A stretch of DNA of 64,000 nucleotides from Oceanipulchritudo coccoides (GTDB taxonomy: Bacteria > Verrucomicrobiota > Verrucomicrobiia > Opitutales > Oceanipulchritudinaceae): assembly GCF_010500615.1 (NCBI RefSeq), contig NZ_JAAGNX010000002.1, positions 362,990-426,989 of the forward strand, given 5' to 3'. The position numbers and the translations under genes are program-made. Within the stretch, counting starts at the first letter, position 1; every line of letters begins with the position of its first letter. Shown piece after piece: positions 50,335 to 60,276 of the stretch. Under the pieces are notes generated by a model. The model searched no databases. It worked only from the letters and a program-made list of their open reading frames with translations, and had not been told where the DNA came from.

Positions 50335-52592
50335 TTTTAGCAGCACAATTGAATGGTGACATGGGCAATGTGGTGGTGAGCACCCTTGCCCTTTCCATTG
50401 CGGTGGGAGGGATGCTCATGGTCCTTGCCAAGATGCTCAAGATTCCGGGAATCGTTCTCCTGCTTTTCGGGGGCATTATCCTCGGCCCGGAGGTACTGGG
50501 ATTTGTGCAACCGGACACGTTGGGACCCGCGCTCAATGTCCTGGTGGCAGTAGCCGTTGGCCTCATTCTCTTTGAGGGGGGGCTGACCCTTGATGTGAAC
50601 GGGTATCGTTCCGCCCCAAGGGTTATCCGGAATCTACTGACTGTCGGGGTGGTCGTGACATGGGTCGGCACGGGGCTGACGATCTGGCTAATCTTTCCAG
50701 TTGATCCCGCCTTTGCCGCCCTCACAAGCAGCCTCGTTATCGTGACTGGACCAACCGTCATCCAGCCAATCTTAAAACGAATCCGGTTAAAATGGAACCT
50801 GCACAACATTCTTCACTGGGAAGGGGTCCTGATTGATCCGATCGGCGTTTTTCTTGCCGTTCTGGCCTATGAGTGGGTTGTTGGCGGTGGGGGCGAGGAG
50901 GCGTTCATTCACTTTGCAATCCGGCTCCTTGGCGGGTTGCTGATCGGCGTCGTCGGTGGCGAGCTGATTGCCTGGATCTTGAAGAAACAGATTATTCCGG
51001 AGGAAATGATCAATGTATTCACGGTTGGATCCGCCATGCTCATCTTCGGCGTGACGGAGGCGATAATTGCCGAAGGGGGGCTGCTTTCAGTGATTGTGGC
51101 CGGGTTGATCTGCGGATCGCGTCAACCGCCAGCCTTGCGGGGGATTGTTGAGTTCAAATCGATTATAACGGATCTCCTGATCGGCTTTGTCTTTATTCTC
51201 CTGACCGCCCGCCTGCAACTTCAGCAGTTCATTGATTTTGGATTACTGGGATTTGCCCTGGTCGGTGTTGTCATTTTAGTTGTGCGCCCCTTGGCAATCT
51301 TTGCCTGTACCCGCGGGGCGGGCTTGAACTGGAAGGAGTTGGTCTTTCTCTCATGGGTGGCCCCGCGCGGAGTGGTTGCCGCCTCCATGGCTTCCCTTTT
51401 TGTCCTGACCCTGACGGAGCTTGGCCGGTTCGAAAATCCTGCTTTTCTCGAGACTTTCGTCTACTCCGTGATCTTCACAACGGTCCTTTTGCAAGGGTTT
51501 ACCGCCGGACCACTATCAAAACTTCTCGGCCTGAATGAGAAGCATCCAGACGGATGGTTGATTGTCGGAGCGCATCCAATAGCCCGCCAGATAGCCCGCT
51601 TCCTTGAAAAGGTGAGGGAAGTGCCAGTCGCCCTTGTTGACGGGAACCGGGTGGCCGTGAGTGAGGCCCAGCAGGAAGGCCTCAAGGCCTTTTTCGGGGA
51701 TGCCCGGGAGACGGCGGCCATCGAGGATCGCGTGGAAATGCGCGGGGTCGGAAAGCTGATGGCCTTTACCGACAATGAGGACCTCAACGAGCTTTTGTGC
51801 AAAAAATGGGAACCCGTTTTCGGGAAGGACCATGTTTATCGGTGGGCTTCTTCCAAGCCAGCCGAGGAGGACATTCATCACACCGGTATCATCTTGTGGA
51901 GCTGGATGCCAAAACCGTCCATGATTAGTTCCGAGCTCATGCTCGGGGAGGCGGCCACCGTCGAACTCGAAGGCATGCGGATGAAAAATCCCGGAAACCT
52001 TGCTGCCTTGCTGACCGCGCACGCCGAGGAAGTTCTCCTGGATCCTGGCCCGGATAGCAAAATGACCTCCGACAAGGTGGCACCCAGCACACTTTACCTG
52101 CAGAGGGAGGCGGATTATCTGCTCAATGCCCTGAACAGTGATTGGATTGTTTCGCTGGATACCAAGGAACCGGGTGAGCTCTACAAGGCCTTGGCGGGAC
52201 AACTTTCCACAGCGGACCCCATCCTTTCCGGGAGCGTGCTTTTGGATCAGCTTCTTGAGCGGGAATTATCCGTTCCGACGACTCTGGGACACGGAGTTGC
52301 TTTGCCTCATGCCAAGGTGGAGGGCATCAGCCGCACGTGTTGCGCCATTGGTTTGTTGCCAACCGGGATCGAGCTCGGTGATGAAGAGGATCCCGTGCGC
52401 CTTGTCTTCATGCTGGTCAGTCCGGTTGATAAACCCGAGCTTCACCTGGCTGTGCTCGGGGAAATTGCCCGCCTTTGTGCAGATGCCGAGGTTCGACAGC
52501 AACTGTTTGATTGCGATGATCCGGCAGATATTCTCCCGCTAATCCGCCGTTACCGAAGGCAACACACCCCGTTCGCTGACGCACGGGGATAG
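50331..52592 (+). CDS. Cation/proton antiporter fused to a PTS EIIA-type domain
   Basis: 753 residues. Residues 10-400 form an NhaP-like antiporter with about 12 membrane segments (FGGIILGPEVLGFVQP, LFEGGLTLDV, VTGPTVIQPIL, LSWVAPRGVVAASMASLF). Residues 405-480 look like a nucleotide-binding Rossmann unit of the TrkA-N kind (WLIVGAHPIARQIARFLE, VALVDGNRVAVSEAQ). Residues 600-745 resemble a PTS EIIA type 2 domain with the phosphorylatable His in LGHGVALPHAKVEG. This suggests transport controlled by nitrogen- or sugar-type PTS phosphorylation. Cation not known. ATGA-coupled to the HAD gene upstream. Confidence 0.88.
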   Translation: MILAAQLNGDMGNVVVSTLALSIAVGGMLMVLAKMLKIPGIVLLLFGGIILGPEVLGFVQPDTLGPALNVLVAVAVGLILFEGGLTLDVNGYRSAPRVIRNLLTVGVVVTWVGTGLTIWLIFPVDPAFAALTSSLVIVTGPTVIQPILKRIRLKWNLHNILHWEGVLIDPIGVFLAVLAYEWVVGGGGEEAFIHFAIRLLGGLLIGVVGGELIAWILKKQIIPEEMINVFTVGSAMLIFGVTEAIIAEGGLLSVIVAGLICGSRQPPALRGIVEFKSIITDLLIGFVFILLTARLQLQQFIDFGLLGFALVGVVILVVRPLAIFACTRGAGLNWKELVFLSWVAPRGVVAASMASLFVLTLTELGRFENPAFLETFVYSVIFTTVLLQGFTAGPLSKLLGLNEKHPDGWLIVGAHPIARQIARFLEKVREVPVALVDGNRVAVSEAQQEGLKAFFGDARETAAIEDRVEMRGVGKLMAFTDNEDLNELLCKKWEPVFGKDHVYRWASSKPAEEDIHHTGIILWSWMPKPSMISSELMLGEAATVELEGMRMKNPGNLAALLTAHAEEVLLDPGPDSKMTSDKVAPSTLYLQREADYLLNALNSDWIVSLDTKEPGELYKALAGQLSTADPILSGSVLLDQLLERELSVPTTLGHGVALPHAKVEGISRTCCAIGLLPTGIELGDEEDPVRLVFMLVSPVDKPELHLAVLGEIARLCADAEVRQQLFDCDDPADILPLIRRYRRQHTPFADARG

Positions 52593-52610
52593 CAGTCATT
52601 ACTGAACACC

Positions 52611-53975
52611 TCAGGGCTTGCCGATTCCGTGAGCCTCAAACCCGATCTTACGAAGCACTTCCAGGTCGACGAGGTTGCGCCCATCAAAGAAAAAGGCCGG
52701 CTTTTCCATCGAGTCGAAGACTTTGTTGTAATCGGTCTGGTCCTCCTTGAGGACATCCCATTCTGTGAGGATCGCGACAGCGTGAGCCTTGTCCGCGGCC
52801 GAGTAGGCGTCCTTGTGGATTGAGACCTGTGTATTCGATTCATCGATACCAAGATCGGAATAAATCTGCGCTGTCGTGACTTTCGGGTCGTAGATCGCCA
52901 GATGGCCACCTTCTTCCAACAAGTCCTTGCAGACATGTATCGCGGCGGATTCACGGGTGTCGTTAGTGTCCTTCTTGAAGGCAAAGCCAAGGATAGCGAT
53001 TTTCTTGCCGGAAACGGTGTTGAAGAGCGTCCGGACAATCCGCTGGCTGAAGCGGCGCTTCTGGTAGTCGTTCATCTGGACGACCGATTCCCAGTAGTCT
53101 GCCACCGATGACAAACCAAAGTGGTTGCACAGGTAAACCAAATTCAGGATGTCCTTCTGGAAGCAGGATCCCCCGAAGCCGACACTGCTCTTCAGAAACT
53201 TGGGTCCAATCCGTGAATCGCGGCCAATTGCGTAGGCTACCTCGTCCACATCCGCCCCTGTTGCTTCACAGAGGGCCGAAATGGCGTTGATCGAGCTGAT
53301 GCGCTGGGCCAGAAAGGCGTTGGCGGTCAATTTTGAAAGCTCGGAGCTCCAGAGATTCGTGGTGAGGATGTTTTCCCGCGGCACCCATTCGGCATAGACA
53401 TCCACGAGCTTCTGGACAGCTGCCTGGCCTTCTTCCGTCGTCTCGCCACCGATCAGGACCCGGTCTGGGTTCTCAAGGTCCGCCATAGCCGTTCCTTCAG
53501 CAAGGAATTCCGGATTGGAGAGGACTTGGAATTTGTTGCTGGAACCGGTCGAGTCGAGGATGCGCTTGATGGATTCGGCGGTGCGGACGGGCAGGGTCGA
53601 CTTTTCGACAATGATCTTGTCGCTGTCCGAGACAGACGCGATCTGCCGGGCGCACTTCTCCACATACTGGAGATCAGCGGCTTTTCCGGCCCCGATTCCA
53701 AATGTCTTTGTCGGGGTGTTTACACAAATGAAGACAATATCGGCCTCCTTGATCTTTGCGTCCACATCCGTTGAGAAAAACAAGTTGCGACCACGGGCCT
53801 CCTTGACAACCTCAAGCAGTCCCGGTTCGTAAACAGGTAGCTCATCCGTCTGCCATGCGGCTATCCGGTCCGGGTTCATGTCCACAACCGTGACTTCGAT
53901 CTTTTCGCACTTCTGGGCAATCTTGGCCATCGTCGGCCCACCCACATATCCGGCTCCTATACAACAGATTTTCAT
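52611..53975 (-). CDS. ugd: UDP-glucose 6-dehydrogenase, animal-type
   Basis: NAD-dependent enzyme that makes UDP-glucuronate for surface glycans. 454 residues from ATG 53975. [80 protein letters not shown], catalytic Cys in [18 protein letters not shown], and [16 protein letters not shown]. These stretches match vertebrate and fly UGDH more closely than the usual bacterial Ugd/TuaD type (about 390-440 residues). An upstream in-frame start at 54056 is rejected. Convergent with the antiporter gene (18 bp). Confidence 0.93.
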   Translation of the reverse strand: MKICCIGAGYVGGPTMAKIAQKCEKIEVTVVDMNPDRIAAWQTDELPVYEPGLLEVVKEARGRNLFFSTDVDAKIKEADIVFICVNTPTKTFGIGAGKAADLQYVEKCARQIASVSDSDKIIVEKSTLPVRTAESIKRILDSTGSSNKFQVLSNPEFLAEGTAMADLENPDRVLIGGETTEEGQAAVQKLVDVYAEWVPRENILTTNLWSSELSKLTANAFLAQRISSINAISALCEATGADVDEVAYAIGRDSRIGPKFLKSSVGFGGSCFQKDILNLVYLCNHFGLSSVADYWESVVQMNDYQKRRFSQRIVRTLFNTVSGKKIAILGFAFKKDTNDTRESAAIHVCKDLLEEGGHLAIYDPKVTTAQIYSDLGIDESNTQVSIHKDAYSAADKAHAVAILTEWDVLKEDQTDYNKVFDSMEKPAFFFDGRNLVDLEVLRKIGFEAHGIGKP

Positions 53976-54047
53976 GTATTCCGTAAGAAATATCTTCGTT
54001 ACCCGCTGGCGAGGATATTTATTCCTTTCCCTTTTTAAACCCAAGGC

Positions 54048-54075
54048 TTGACGCAACCCCTGTTTATTTTAATAA
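54048..54075 (+). promoter_or_regulatory. Possible promoter for the 54196-59251 operon
   Basis: TTGACG (54048-54053), 16-bp spacer, TAATAA (54070-54075). The -10 sits in an A/T-rich stretch (TTATT tt AATAA, 54064-54075) loosely like the palindromes at 60108 and 61413. The 5' leader would be about 115 nt with nothing else recognised in it. Confidence 0.4.
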
Positions 54076-54195
54076 GTAATAAATATGAATCATAAGCACG
54101 TGGCCTCCCTGTTGGACTTACGGCAATTCACAATCTAATCCTTCTTTAGCGGTGGTTCCATTATACCATCCTAACTACCTCAACACTCTTCTTAA

Positions 54196-55218
54196 ATGAA
54201 AACACGCAACCCCCGTATTGGAGTGATTCTCGACCCCTGGGAATACTCAAGTTTCATACCCAAGCACATTTTACAAAAGCTAGAGGAAATCAGCGACGAT
54301 ATCCATTTTGCTGAGGCATCCTCTTTCCAGGGCGAGGATGAATGGAAAGCATGGCTGAAGGAAATTCGTCCAGAAATTATCCTGACGGGATGGATGACCC
54401 CATCCCTGCCGGAAGACTGTTTAAAGGAAATCCCGGAGTTGAATTACATGTGCCATCTCGTCGGGTCGGTCAAGGGGACCGTATCTGACGATTTGATTGC
54501 TGAAGGACTTATCGTGACCAACTGGGGGCATTCAATTTCCCGGACAGTAGCCGAATGCGGTTTGATGCTGGCGATCGGTGCCCTGAGAAGGGCGTCATTC
54601 TGGACATTGGAAATGCATAACCGCGCGGGATGGAAGGACCGCAAAAAAGTGGAAACCGGTTCGCTCTTTGGGCGCCGTGTGGGCCTGCACGGATTTGGCG
54701 CAATATCCCAGGAGCTCCGCAGACTGCTGGTTCCGTTTGACTGCCCTGTCTCGACCTTTTCTCCCAGTGTCCCCGATGCGCTTCTTGCGGAGCATGATGT
54801 GCTGCGCGCTGACACGCTGGAGGATCTCTTTTCCAAAAACGATGTGATTTTCGAGTTGGCTGCCCTTACGCCTAAAAACCGTGGGATCGTTACTGAGGAA
54901 CTTTTGCGGATGATTGAGCACGGTGGAGCCTTCGTGAATATTGGCCGTGGTGCGGTTGTGGATGAAGTGGCCCTTGCCAAAGTTGCGGCGGAGGGAAATA
55001 TTCAGGTTGCCTTGGATGTGTTTGGTGAAGAACCCCTGCCAGCTGATTCTCCCTTCAGAAAACTGGACCAAGTCTTTACGCTTCCGCATCTTGGAGGCCC
55101 GACTATTGATCGCCGGCAGGATGCCACACTGCATGGAATTAGGAATATTCATCGCTATCTGGCCGGGGAACCGATGATGGACCAGATCACGGCCGAGGTG
55201 AGTAAGCGGATATCCTGA
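54196..55218 (+). CDS. D-2-hydroxyacid dehydrogenase family protein
   Basis: 340 residues. N-terminal catalytic half, then the NAD domain with GRRVGLHGFGAISQELRRLL (the glycine loop reads HGFGAI). Active-site Arg in VNIGRGAVVDE, Glu in VFGEEPLP, and His in TLPHLGGPT. This is the 2-hydroxyacid dehydrogenase/phosphoglycerate dehydrogenase fold. First gene of the degradation cluster and 3 bp before the DUF2264 gene. Probably reduces a keto acid released from sugar breakdown, an inference from context. Confidence 0.85.
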   Translation: MKTRNPRIGVILDPWEYSSFIPKHILQKLEEISDDIHFAEASSFQGEDEWKAWLKEIRPEIILTGWMTPSLPEDCLKEIPELNYMCHLVGSVKGTVSDDLIAEGLIVTNWGHSISRTVAECGLMLAIGALRRASFWTLEMHNRAGWKDRKKVETGSLFGRRVGLHGFGAISQELRRLLVPFDCPVSTFSPSVPDALLAEHDVLRADTLEDLFSKNDVIFELAALTPKNRGIVTEELLRMIEHGGAFVNIGRGAVVDEVALAKVAAEGNIQVALDVFGEEPLPADSPFRKLDQVFTLPHLGGPTIDRRQDATLHGIRNIHRYLAGEPMMDQITAEVSKRIS

Positions 55219-55221
55219 TTT

Positions 55222-57123
55222 ATGAAGCTACCAGCTGACTACGTGTTCTGGCAGGAATCTGCAGAGCAACTCGTTGATGCTTTGATGGCCTTGGCAGATC
55301 CAGAGGGATCCGAGATTCCCTTATCCGGAAAGGCAAGTGACCATGATGCGAACGCGGACAGGCTGGAAGCCTTTACCCGGCCCTGTTTATTGTCCGCTTT
55401 CTGGTTGCAATCCCTACAGCACGGCAACGACTCAGGTAAGCGGGAACGGGTGGCCTCCTGGCTGAGGCAAGCCTTGTTGCGCGGAACTGACCCTGAATCA
55501 CCCTGTTATTGGGGGCCCAACACAAACTACCATCAGAATGGGGTGGAGATCGGTCTGCTCGCCAGTGCCTTGCTCCTGGCACGGGAATATTTGTGGAATC
55601 CATTCAGCGATGAGGAAAAGTATCAGGTCAGTCGCTACATTGCCACAAACCGGGCAACCGGCCATGTGTGGAACAATCATTTTTATTTTGGGCTTCTCGC
55701 ATTGGAGTTTTTAAGGGAAATCGGCATGGACCGTCCAGCTGACGCCGCCTCCATTGAATCCTGGTTTTCTGAAATGGAGGGAATGTACCGCAGCCAGGGC
55801 TGGTTCATGGATGGGGTGAATCAGAGCTACGATCATTACAATGCCTACGCCTTTCATTTCTACGGTCTGCTATGGAGTCACCTCTTCGGACATACCAATC
55901 CGGAGCGCAAGGCCCGCTGGTGCGGTTGGGCCGGCGAATTCCTTGACGAGTACCAGCACGTGTTCGCGGCCAGCGGGGAACATCCAGCGTTTGGCCGGTC
56001 GATCACCTACCGTTTCAATGCCTGTGCGCCCTTTCCTTTAGCCGCGCTTCTTGGCGTGAGTCCGCTCTCTGCAGGAAGGGCCCGTCGCCTCTGCAATCGC
56101 AATCTCCGCTTTTTCCTTGAGAAGCCGATTTACCAGGAGCAAGGGGCGATCGGAATCGGTTGGACCGATGTGTTCCCCGAGTTGTCCGAAGGGTATAGCT
56201 GCGCAGGATCCGTTTATTGGGCATCCAAGGCTTTTTCCGCTTTGCTCCTCCCCCCGGATCATCCCTTTTGGGTTGATGCCGAGGAGCCGCTTGCCTCTGA
56301 AGAAGGGGAATATGTCCGGGTTCAAAAGGATGCCGGTCTTGTTTTCCGGTCAATTGATGGAGAGGTGGAAATCCTGAATGCGGGGACCGAGATCTCCCCC
56401 ATGAACATGACCAAATTCGGTCCATGGAAATGGGGCAAACTGGCTTACCGCACGGGGATGGGGTTTCAAATCGGACATCAAGGCGAGTATTACAACAAGT
56501 TCGCCGGATGGTATTCCCGTGACGGGGGTCTGACCATGGAAGGCGGCAGTGACACCCGCATCCATGGACGCCACTATACACAACCCTTTGAACTGGATAA
56601 GGACCACCTGTCCTGCACGTACGCCCTCGGGGATAAGTTGGAGCAGCTCCTCACCATTGTCGAAACCAGCATCTGGTGGAACAAGGGCTGGCTACTCGAA
56701 ATCCATTGGACGGACGCCTACCAGCCCGTTCTCTTCACGCTCGGAGGGTACGCCCTTCCCAGCAGGGAAGCGCAGTCATTTAAGAGAAAGAGCGATGGGT
56801 GTATCCACTCAGTTGCGACAAATAGCCGCTACAGTGCACTCCAGCCATTGCTGGGGTTTGAAGGCGTTTTGTGGGACGAGCGGACAGATGATGATGAGCG
56901 CCGCAGCCATGTGCAGGCACCTTACCACGTCACGCCTCTGGCGCAGACAGGAAAGGCTTCCGGCGAGCGTGTGCTTGCCGCCCTTGTCTACGGCGGAAAC
57001 AAGGAGGAGGAAGCCAAGCCGTGGGAATGTCTTTCCATCCAGCGGGGTAAATGGATACTCGAACATCCCTCCCTCGGGAATTGGACGATCACACATTCCG
57101 CCCTGCCGTCATTGAATCTATAA
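55222..57123 (+). CDS. DUF2264 family protein
   Basis: 633 residues without a signal peptide. The N-terminal (about 20-340) helical part is an alpha/alpha barrel: EAFTRPCLLSAFWL, NYHQNGVEIGLLASALLLAREYLW, MYRSQGWFMDGVNQSYDHYNAYAFHFYGLLW and YRFNACAPFPLAALLGVSPL, as in DUF2264 proteins. The rest (about 340-633) is beta-rich. Members occur in polysaccharide-degradation clusters of Bacteroidota and Verrucomicrobiota, with no firm enzyme activity known to me. Conserved His, Tyr and Asp residues (SYDHYNAY) suggest a lyase or hydrolase. Lies between a dehydrogenase and a heparinase-like lyase. Confidence 0.8.
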   Translation: MKLPADYVFWQESAEQLVDALMALADPEGSEIPLSGKASDHDANADRLEAFTRPCLLSAFWLQSLQHGNDSGKRERVASWLRQALLRGTDPESPCYWGPNTNYHQNGVEIGLLASALLLAREYLWNPFSDEEKYQVSRYIATNRATGHVWNNHFYFGLLALEFLREIGMDRPADAASIESWFSEMEGMYRSQGWFMDGVNQSYDHYNAYAFHFYGLLWSHLFGHTNPERKARWCGWAGEFLDEYQHVFAASGEHPAFGRSITYRFNACAPFPLAALLGVSPLSAGRARRLCNRNLRFFLEKPIYQEQGAIGIGWTDVFPELSEGYSCAGSVYWASKAFSALLLPPDHPFWVDAEEPLASEEGEYVRVQKDAGLVFRSIDGEVEILNAGTEISPMNMTKFGPWKWGKLAYRTGMGFQIGHQGEYYNKFAGWYSRDGGLTMEGGSDTRIHGRHYTQPFELDKDHLSCTYALGDKLEQLLTIVETSIWWNKGWLLEIHWTDAYQPVLFTLGGYALPSREAQSFKRKSDGCIHSVATNSRYSALQPLLGFEGVLWDERTDDDERRSHVQAPYHVTPLAQTGKASGERVLAALVYGGNKEEEAKPWECLSIQRGKWILEHPSLGNWTITHSALPSLNL

Positions 57124-57136
57124 GGAGACTCCACCT

Positions 57137-59251
57137 ATGAACAAAAATCTCGCGATCTTGATCACCCTTGCGGGGAGCCCCCTGCTCCTGGATTCCGCCG
57201 ATGTTGGCCTCGATCCGTTTAAGCATGTCCCCGAGGAGGCTCCACGGACATGGGTCCTCTCCGGACAGAAGAATACCTTCATTCAATTCAATTCCACGGG
57301 AAACGGGAAGGCTTACCTCGAACGACTCAAGGAAGATTTAGATACATTCTGGATGGACTGGCCCATTCCCGAAGAACCCGAGAGTTATGGGGATCCCGAT
57401 CCCCGCCGGCGCACGAGTGAGCAAGTTGACAAGTGGCGGGGCATGCAGGATCTCAGCGGCCAGTTAACGGGTGTTGCTGAGGCAGCAACGCTTATCTGGC
57501 TGCTTACGGATGAGGAGCCCTATCTGGAAAAGGCGAAGGCGATACTCCTTTTATTGACGAAGTGGGATCCACTCGGCCCGACAGGGATTGATTACAATGA
57601 TGAGGCCCATTTCAGGCTTTTCCGCAAACTGCCCCAGGTTTACGATCAAATACGTACTCAATTATCGGATACTGAGCGGCAGCAAGTCCTTGATCACTTC
57701 CGTGTCCGGGGCGGACGCAACATGGCTTCAATCATGGAACACGGAGTTCCTGATCTGACACGTAATTCAGTCGAGAATGAGCCGGCCAGCCACTCGGTCC
57801 GGTTCATGGCCATGACTGGTCTGGCCGCCCTTGCCCTGTGGGACGATCTTCCTGAAGCGCGTGACTGGTGGGAATTTGTCTACACATGGTATCGCGATAT
57901 CTTCACACCCTGGGGCGGCGATGACGGCGGCTGGGCGGAAGGCCCCGCCTACTGGAGGGGTGTCTATGAGCACGCCATTTTTCAGGATGCCCTGTTCGCG
58001 ATTGGAGACCCACTCGCCTACGCTCAGTCTTTCTGGCGCAACACGGGCTATTTTCAGGTGTATTTCGTCCAGCCGTATCCGACAACTGGATTCGGTGATC
58101 TTTCAAACGCTGGACAATTCAACATGGAACCGGGTGTATGTCATTTCCTGGCCCACCTTGGGCGTGTCACCAATAATGGATACCTTTTGTCCTATACTGA
58201 TCTCTACTCTGATCCGCGTCCGCTACCGGTTGATCTCGGTATTGAGCATCTCTACCGTTCCTATCCGACCGCTGCCGAATCCTGGGTTCGCGATTTCATC
58301 GGCGCCAAGGCGGGCCAACTGGAGCGCGAACCGCTCTCAGAACTTCCCGGATCGCGGCTGTTTGCCGATGTCGGCTGGGTTTCGATGCACAGTGACCTTG
58401 GGAATCCGGAGAACGACATCATGCTGTCTTTCAAGAGCAGTCCCTACGGTTCCTTCAGCCACAGCCATGCCGACCAGAATTCCTTTATCCTGAATGCCTA
58501 TGGCGAGCAGCTTGCCATCAACAGCGGATACCGCGAGTACCACCGCTCCCAGATGCACAAGTACTACACGAGGCAGACAATTTCGAAGAACAACATTCTT
58601 ATCAGTCGCCAGGGGCAGCAGTCGCAGGACAAGAACGCTACCGGCAAGATTCTCCGTTTTGAGGAATCGGACCGCGCGGTCTGGACAACCGGTGATGCCA
58701 CCGTGGCATACAATACCCGCCAATCCCGCCACGATACTGTGCGCAAGGCAATCCGCGACATTATCTTCATCGACAATCGATACTTCGTCATCCGCGATCA
58801 TGTCCTCTTGAAAAGCCCCGGCCGGATTGATTGGCTACTCCATGCCCGGGATCCCATGACCTTCCACGAGGTGGATGGGTCGGTCGTCATCGAGCGCAAC
58901 GGTGTCTATCTTTATGGACGCTTGCGCGCCTACGACAACACCCTGCAGATGAAAGGCTGGACCGGGTTCCCGGTAGAGGTCGATCCAAAGTACAAGGATC
59001 CCGGGTTTATCAACTCCCAGGTTTACTTGCGGGAACCCGCCGTTGACCAGGCGCACTTCCAGGCCAACACCTTGAACGACAGGGATGAACAAACGATTTT
59101 TGCCGTCCTCTGGCCGTCGCGCGACGCCGCCGAGGCCTCGGAGTTTAAGATGGAGCTAATCGACCGTGAGGGCATTGAAATCCAGCGACCCGACGGCAAG
59201 ATCGACCGCATTCGCCTCACGGATGGAGAGCTCAGCATCGAGTCACTCTAA
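57137..59251 (+). CDS. Heparinase II/III-like polysaccharide lyase
   Basis: 704 residues. N-terminal signal-like segment (NLAILITLAGSPLLLDSADV). The alpha/alpha toroid (about 70-390; related to DUF4962) contains NSVENEPASHSVRFMAMTGLAALALWDD and GGDDGGWAEGPAYWRGVYEHAIFQD, with His and Tyr residues at positions usually catalytic. The beta-sandwich heparinase II/III domain (about 410-640) has SPYGSFSHSHADQNSFIL, AINSGYREYH and TRQTISKNNILI. Related enzymes (PL12, PL15, PL17, PL21) cleave uronate-containing glycans such as alginate or heparin. Which one applies here is not decidable. Export fits with uptake by the TonB receptor at 61504. Confidence 0.86.
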   Translation: MNKNLAILITLAGSPLLLDSADVGLDPFKHVPEEAPRTWVLSGQKNTFIQFNSTGNGKAYLERLKEDLDTFWMDWPIPEEPESYGDPDPRRRTSEQVDKWRGMQDLSGQLTGVAEAATLIWLLTDEEPYLEKAKAILLLLTKWDPLGPTGIDYNDEAHFRLFRKLPQVYDQIRTQLSDTERQQVLDHFRVRGGRNMASIMEHGVPDLTRNSVENEPASHSVRFMAMTGLAALALWDDLPEARDWWEFVYTWYRDIFTPWGGDDGGWAEGPAYWRGVYEHAIFQDALFAIGDPLAYAQSFWRNTGYFQVYFVQPYPTTGFGDLSNAGQFNMEPGVCHFLAHLGRVTNNGYLLSYTDLYSDPRPLPVDLGIEHLYRSYPTAAESWVRDFIGAKAGQLEREPLSELPGSRLFADVGWVSMHSDLGNPENDIMLSFKSSPYGSFSHSHADQNSFILNAYGEQLAINSGYREYHRSQMHKYYTRQTISKNNILISRQGQQSQDKNATGKILRFEESDRAVWTTGDATVAYNTRQSRHDTVRKAIRDIIFIDNRYFVIRDHVLLKSPGRIDWLLHARDPMTFHEVDGSVVIERNGVYLYGRLRAYDNTLQMKGWTGFPVEVDPKYKDPGFINSQVYLREPAVDQAHFQANTLNDRDEQTIFAVLWPSRDAAEASEFKMELIDREGIEIQRPDGKIDRIRLTDGELSIESL

Positions 59252-59268
59252 AAAGAAGGTTCCTTCAT

Positions 59269-60093
59269 TCACCACCATCCGAGTTCCCGCGCGCGCTTCA
59301 GGGCGTCCCCGAGAGGTGGCAGATACGGGTGCCATTTACGCTCCCATTCAATGCTCACCGTTCCCTGAAAAGCTTCACCACGAAGGAGGTCAACGGTCGA
59401 GGCGAGATCGAATTCCCCGTCTCCCAGCATCACATAAGTGAATGGATGACGTGCCGATGGTTCGCTGATGCTGTCCTTCACGTGCACATGAGGAATCCAT
59501 TCCTTGAGCGCTGCCCAGGTATCCTCAATTTTTTCGTCCGCTTTTTTCCATGTATGGTGCGTGTCCCAGAGAATCCTTACCGGATCACTCAGTGCCGCTT
59601 GTAACTGCTGCACTGCGCGCGTAGCGGTCAGGCAGTCATGCGTTTCCACCATGATGTCTGCCTTCCAGCCATTTCCGGCTTGTTCCCCGCGCCACCAGGA
59701 AATGGTTTCAAGAGCGGCTTCCATGTCCGCCTCTCCCAGTTCAGGAGTGAAGCTTCCTCCATCAAAGATCCGCACATTGGGGGCTCCCAGGGCATCTGCC
59801 CATTCCATGAATTTCAGAAATTCATCCCGGTCGCTTGGCGTGTTTCCGACCAGTTTCAAGGATGCATCCAACGCGACCACGGACATTCCTTCGTCCGATA
59901 AATACCTCGAAAGCGTTTCTGCATTCCCGTATCGCCCCTTGAACAGTTCCGGCAGGTCCACACGGTCTTCCACGGTTCGGAGCTCCAATCGGCTCAGGTC
60001 ATACTGCTGCGCCAGTTTAACAATTTCCTCAAGCCCGAGTTCAGGACAGCCCAAACTCGAAAAGCTCCAGTTAAGTTCACTTGAGTGCGTCAT
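59269..60093 (-). CDS. Sugar phosphate isomerase/epimerase (xylose isomerase-like TIM barrel)
   Basis: 274 residues of the AP-endonuclease-2 type barrel. LNWSFSSLGCPELGLEEIVKLA, LELRTVED, VVALDASLKL, VRIFDGGSF, MVETHDCLTAT, ILWDTHHTW, HVHVKDSI and SIEWERKW. Glu, Asp, His and Glu at strand ends form the usual metal site. Convergent with the lyase gene (17 bp) and divergent from lacI; the A/T palindrome at 60108 lies 15-26 bp before its start. Probable role: interconverting a sugar acid derived from the lyase product. Confidence 0.85.
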   Translation of the reverse strand: MTHSSELNWSFSSLGCPELGLEEIVKLAQQYDLSRLELRTVEDRVDLPELFKGRYGNAETLSRYLSDEGMSVVALDASLKLVGNTPSDRDEFLKFMEWADALGAPNVRIFDGGSFTPELGEADMEAALETISWWRGEQAGNGWKADIMVETHDCLTATRAVQQLQAALSDPVRILWDTHHTWKKADEKIEDTWAALKEWIPHVHVKDSISEPSARHPFTYVMLGDGEFDLASTVDLLRGEAFQGTVSIEWERKWHPYLPPLGDALKRARELGWW

Positions 60094-60107
60094 ATTTTAC
60101 CTTTTAT

Positions 60108-60119
60108 AATAATTATTAA
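60108..60119. promoter_or_regulatory. Candidate LacI-type operator (isomerase/lacI intergenic)
   Basis: Perfect 12-bp palindrome TAATAATTATTA, next to the isomerase start codon. Its core ATAATTATTAAA (60110-60121) recurs at 61455. Confidence 0.5.
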
Positions 60120-60276
60120 ACAGAGGTTCTTGCCTGTTGGGCGAGTATCTTCAAGGCTAAATTAAGGAGCAGGACTAACAAAGGGAAGAACACCAATCAA
60201 AACGGGTCCTGGGCACAGCTAAATTTTTCCTTAAAGAAAATTGCACTCCGGCTGAAATCTAAATTAATTTCTTTTA

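Noticed and set aside
59255-59266. Small stem GAAGG/CCTTC with an adjacent U run on the minus strand, after the isomerase gene
   Set aside because: Only two bases in the loop, so the hairpin would be strained; not called as a terminator.
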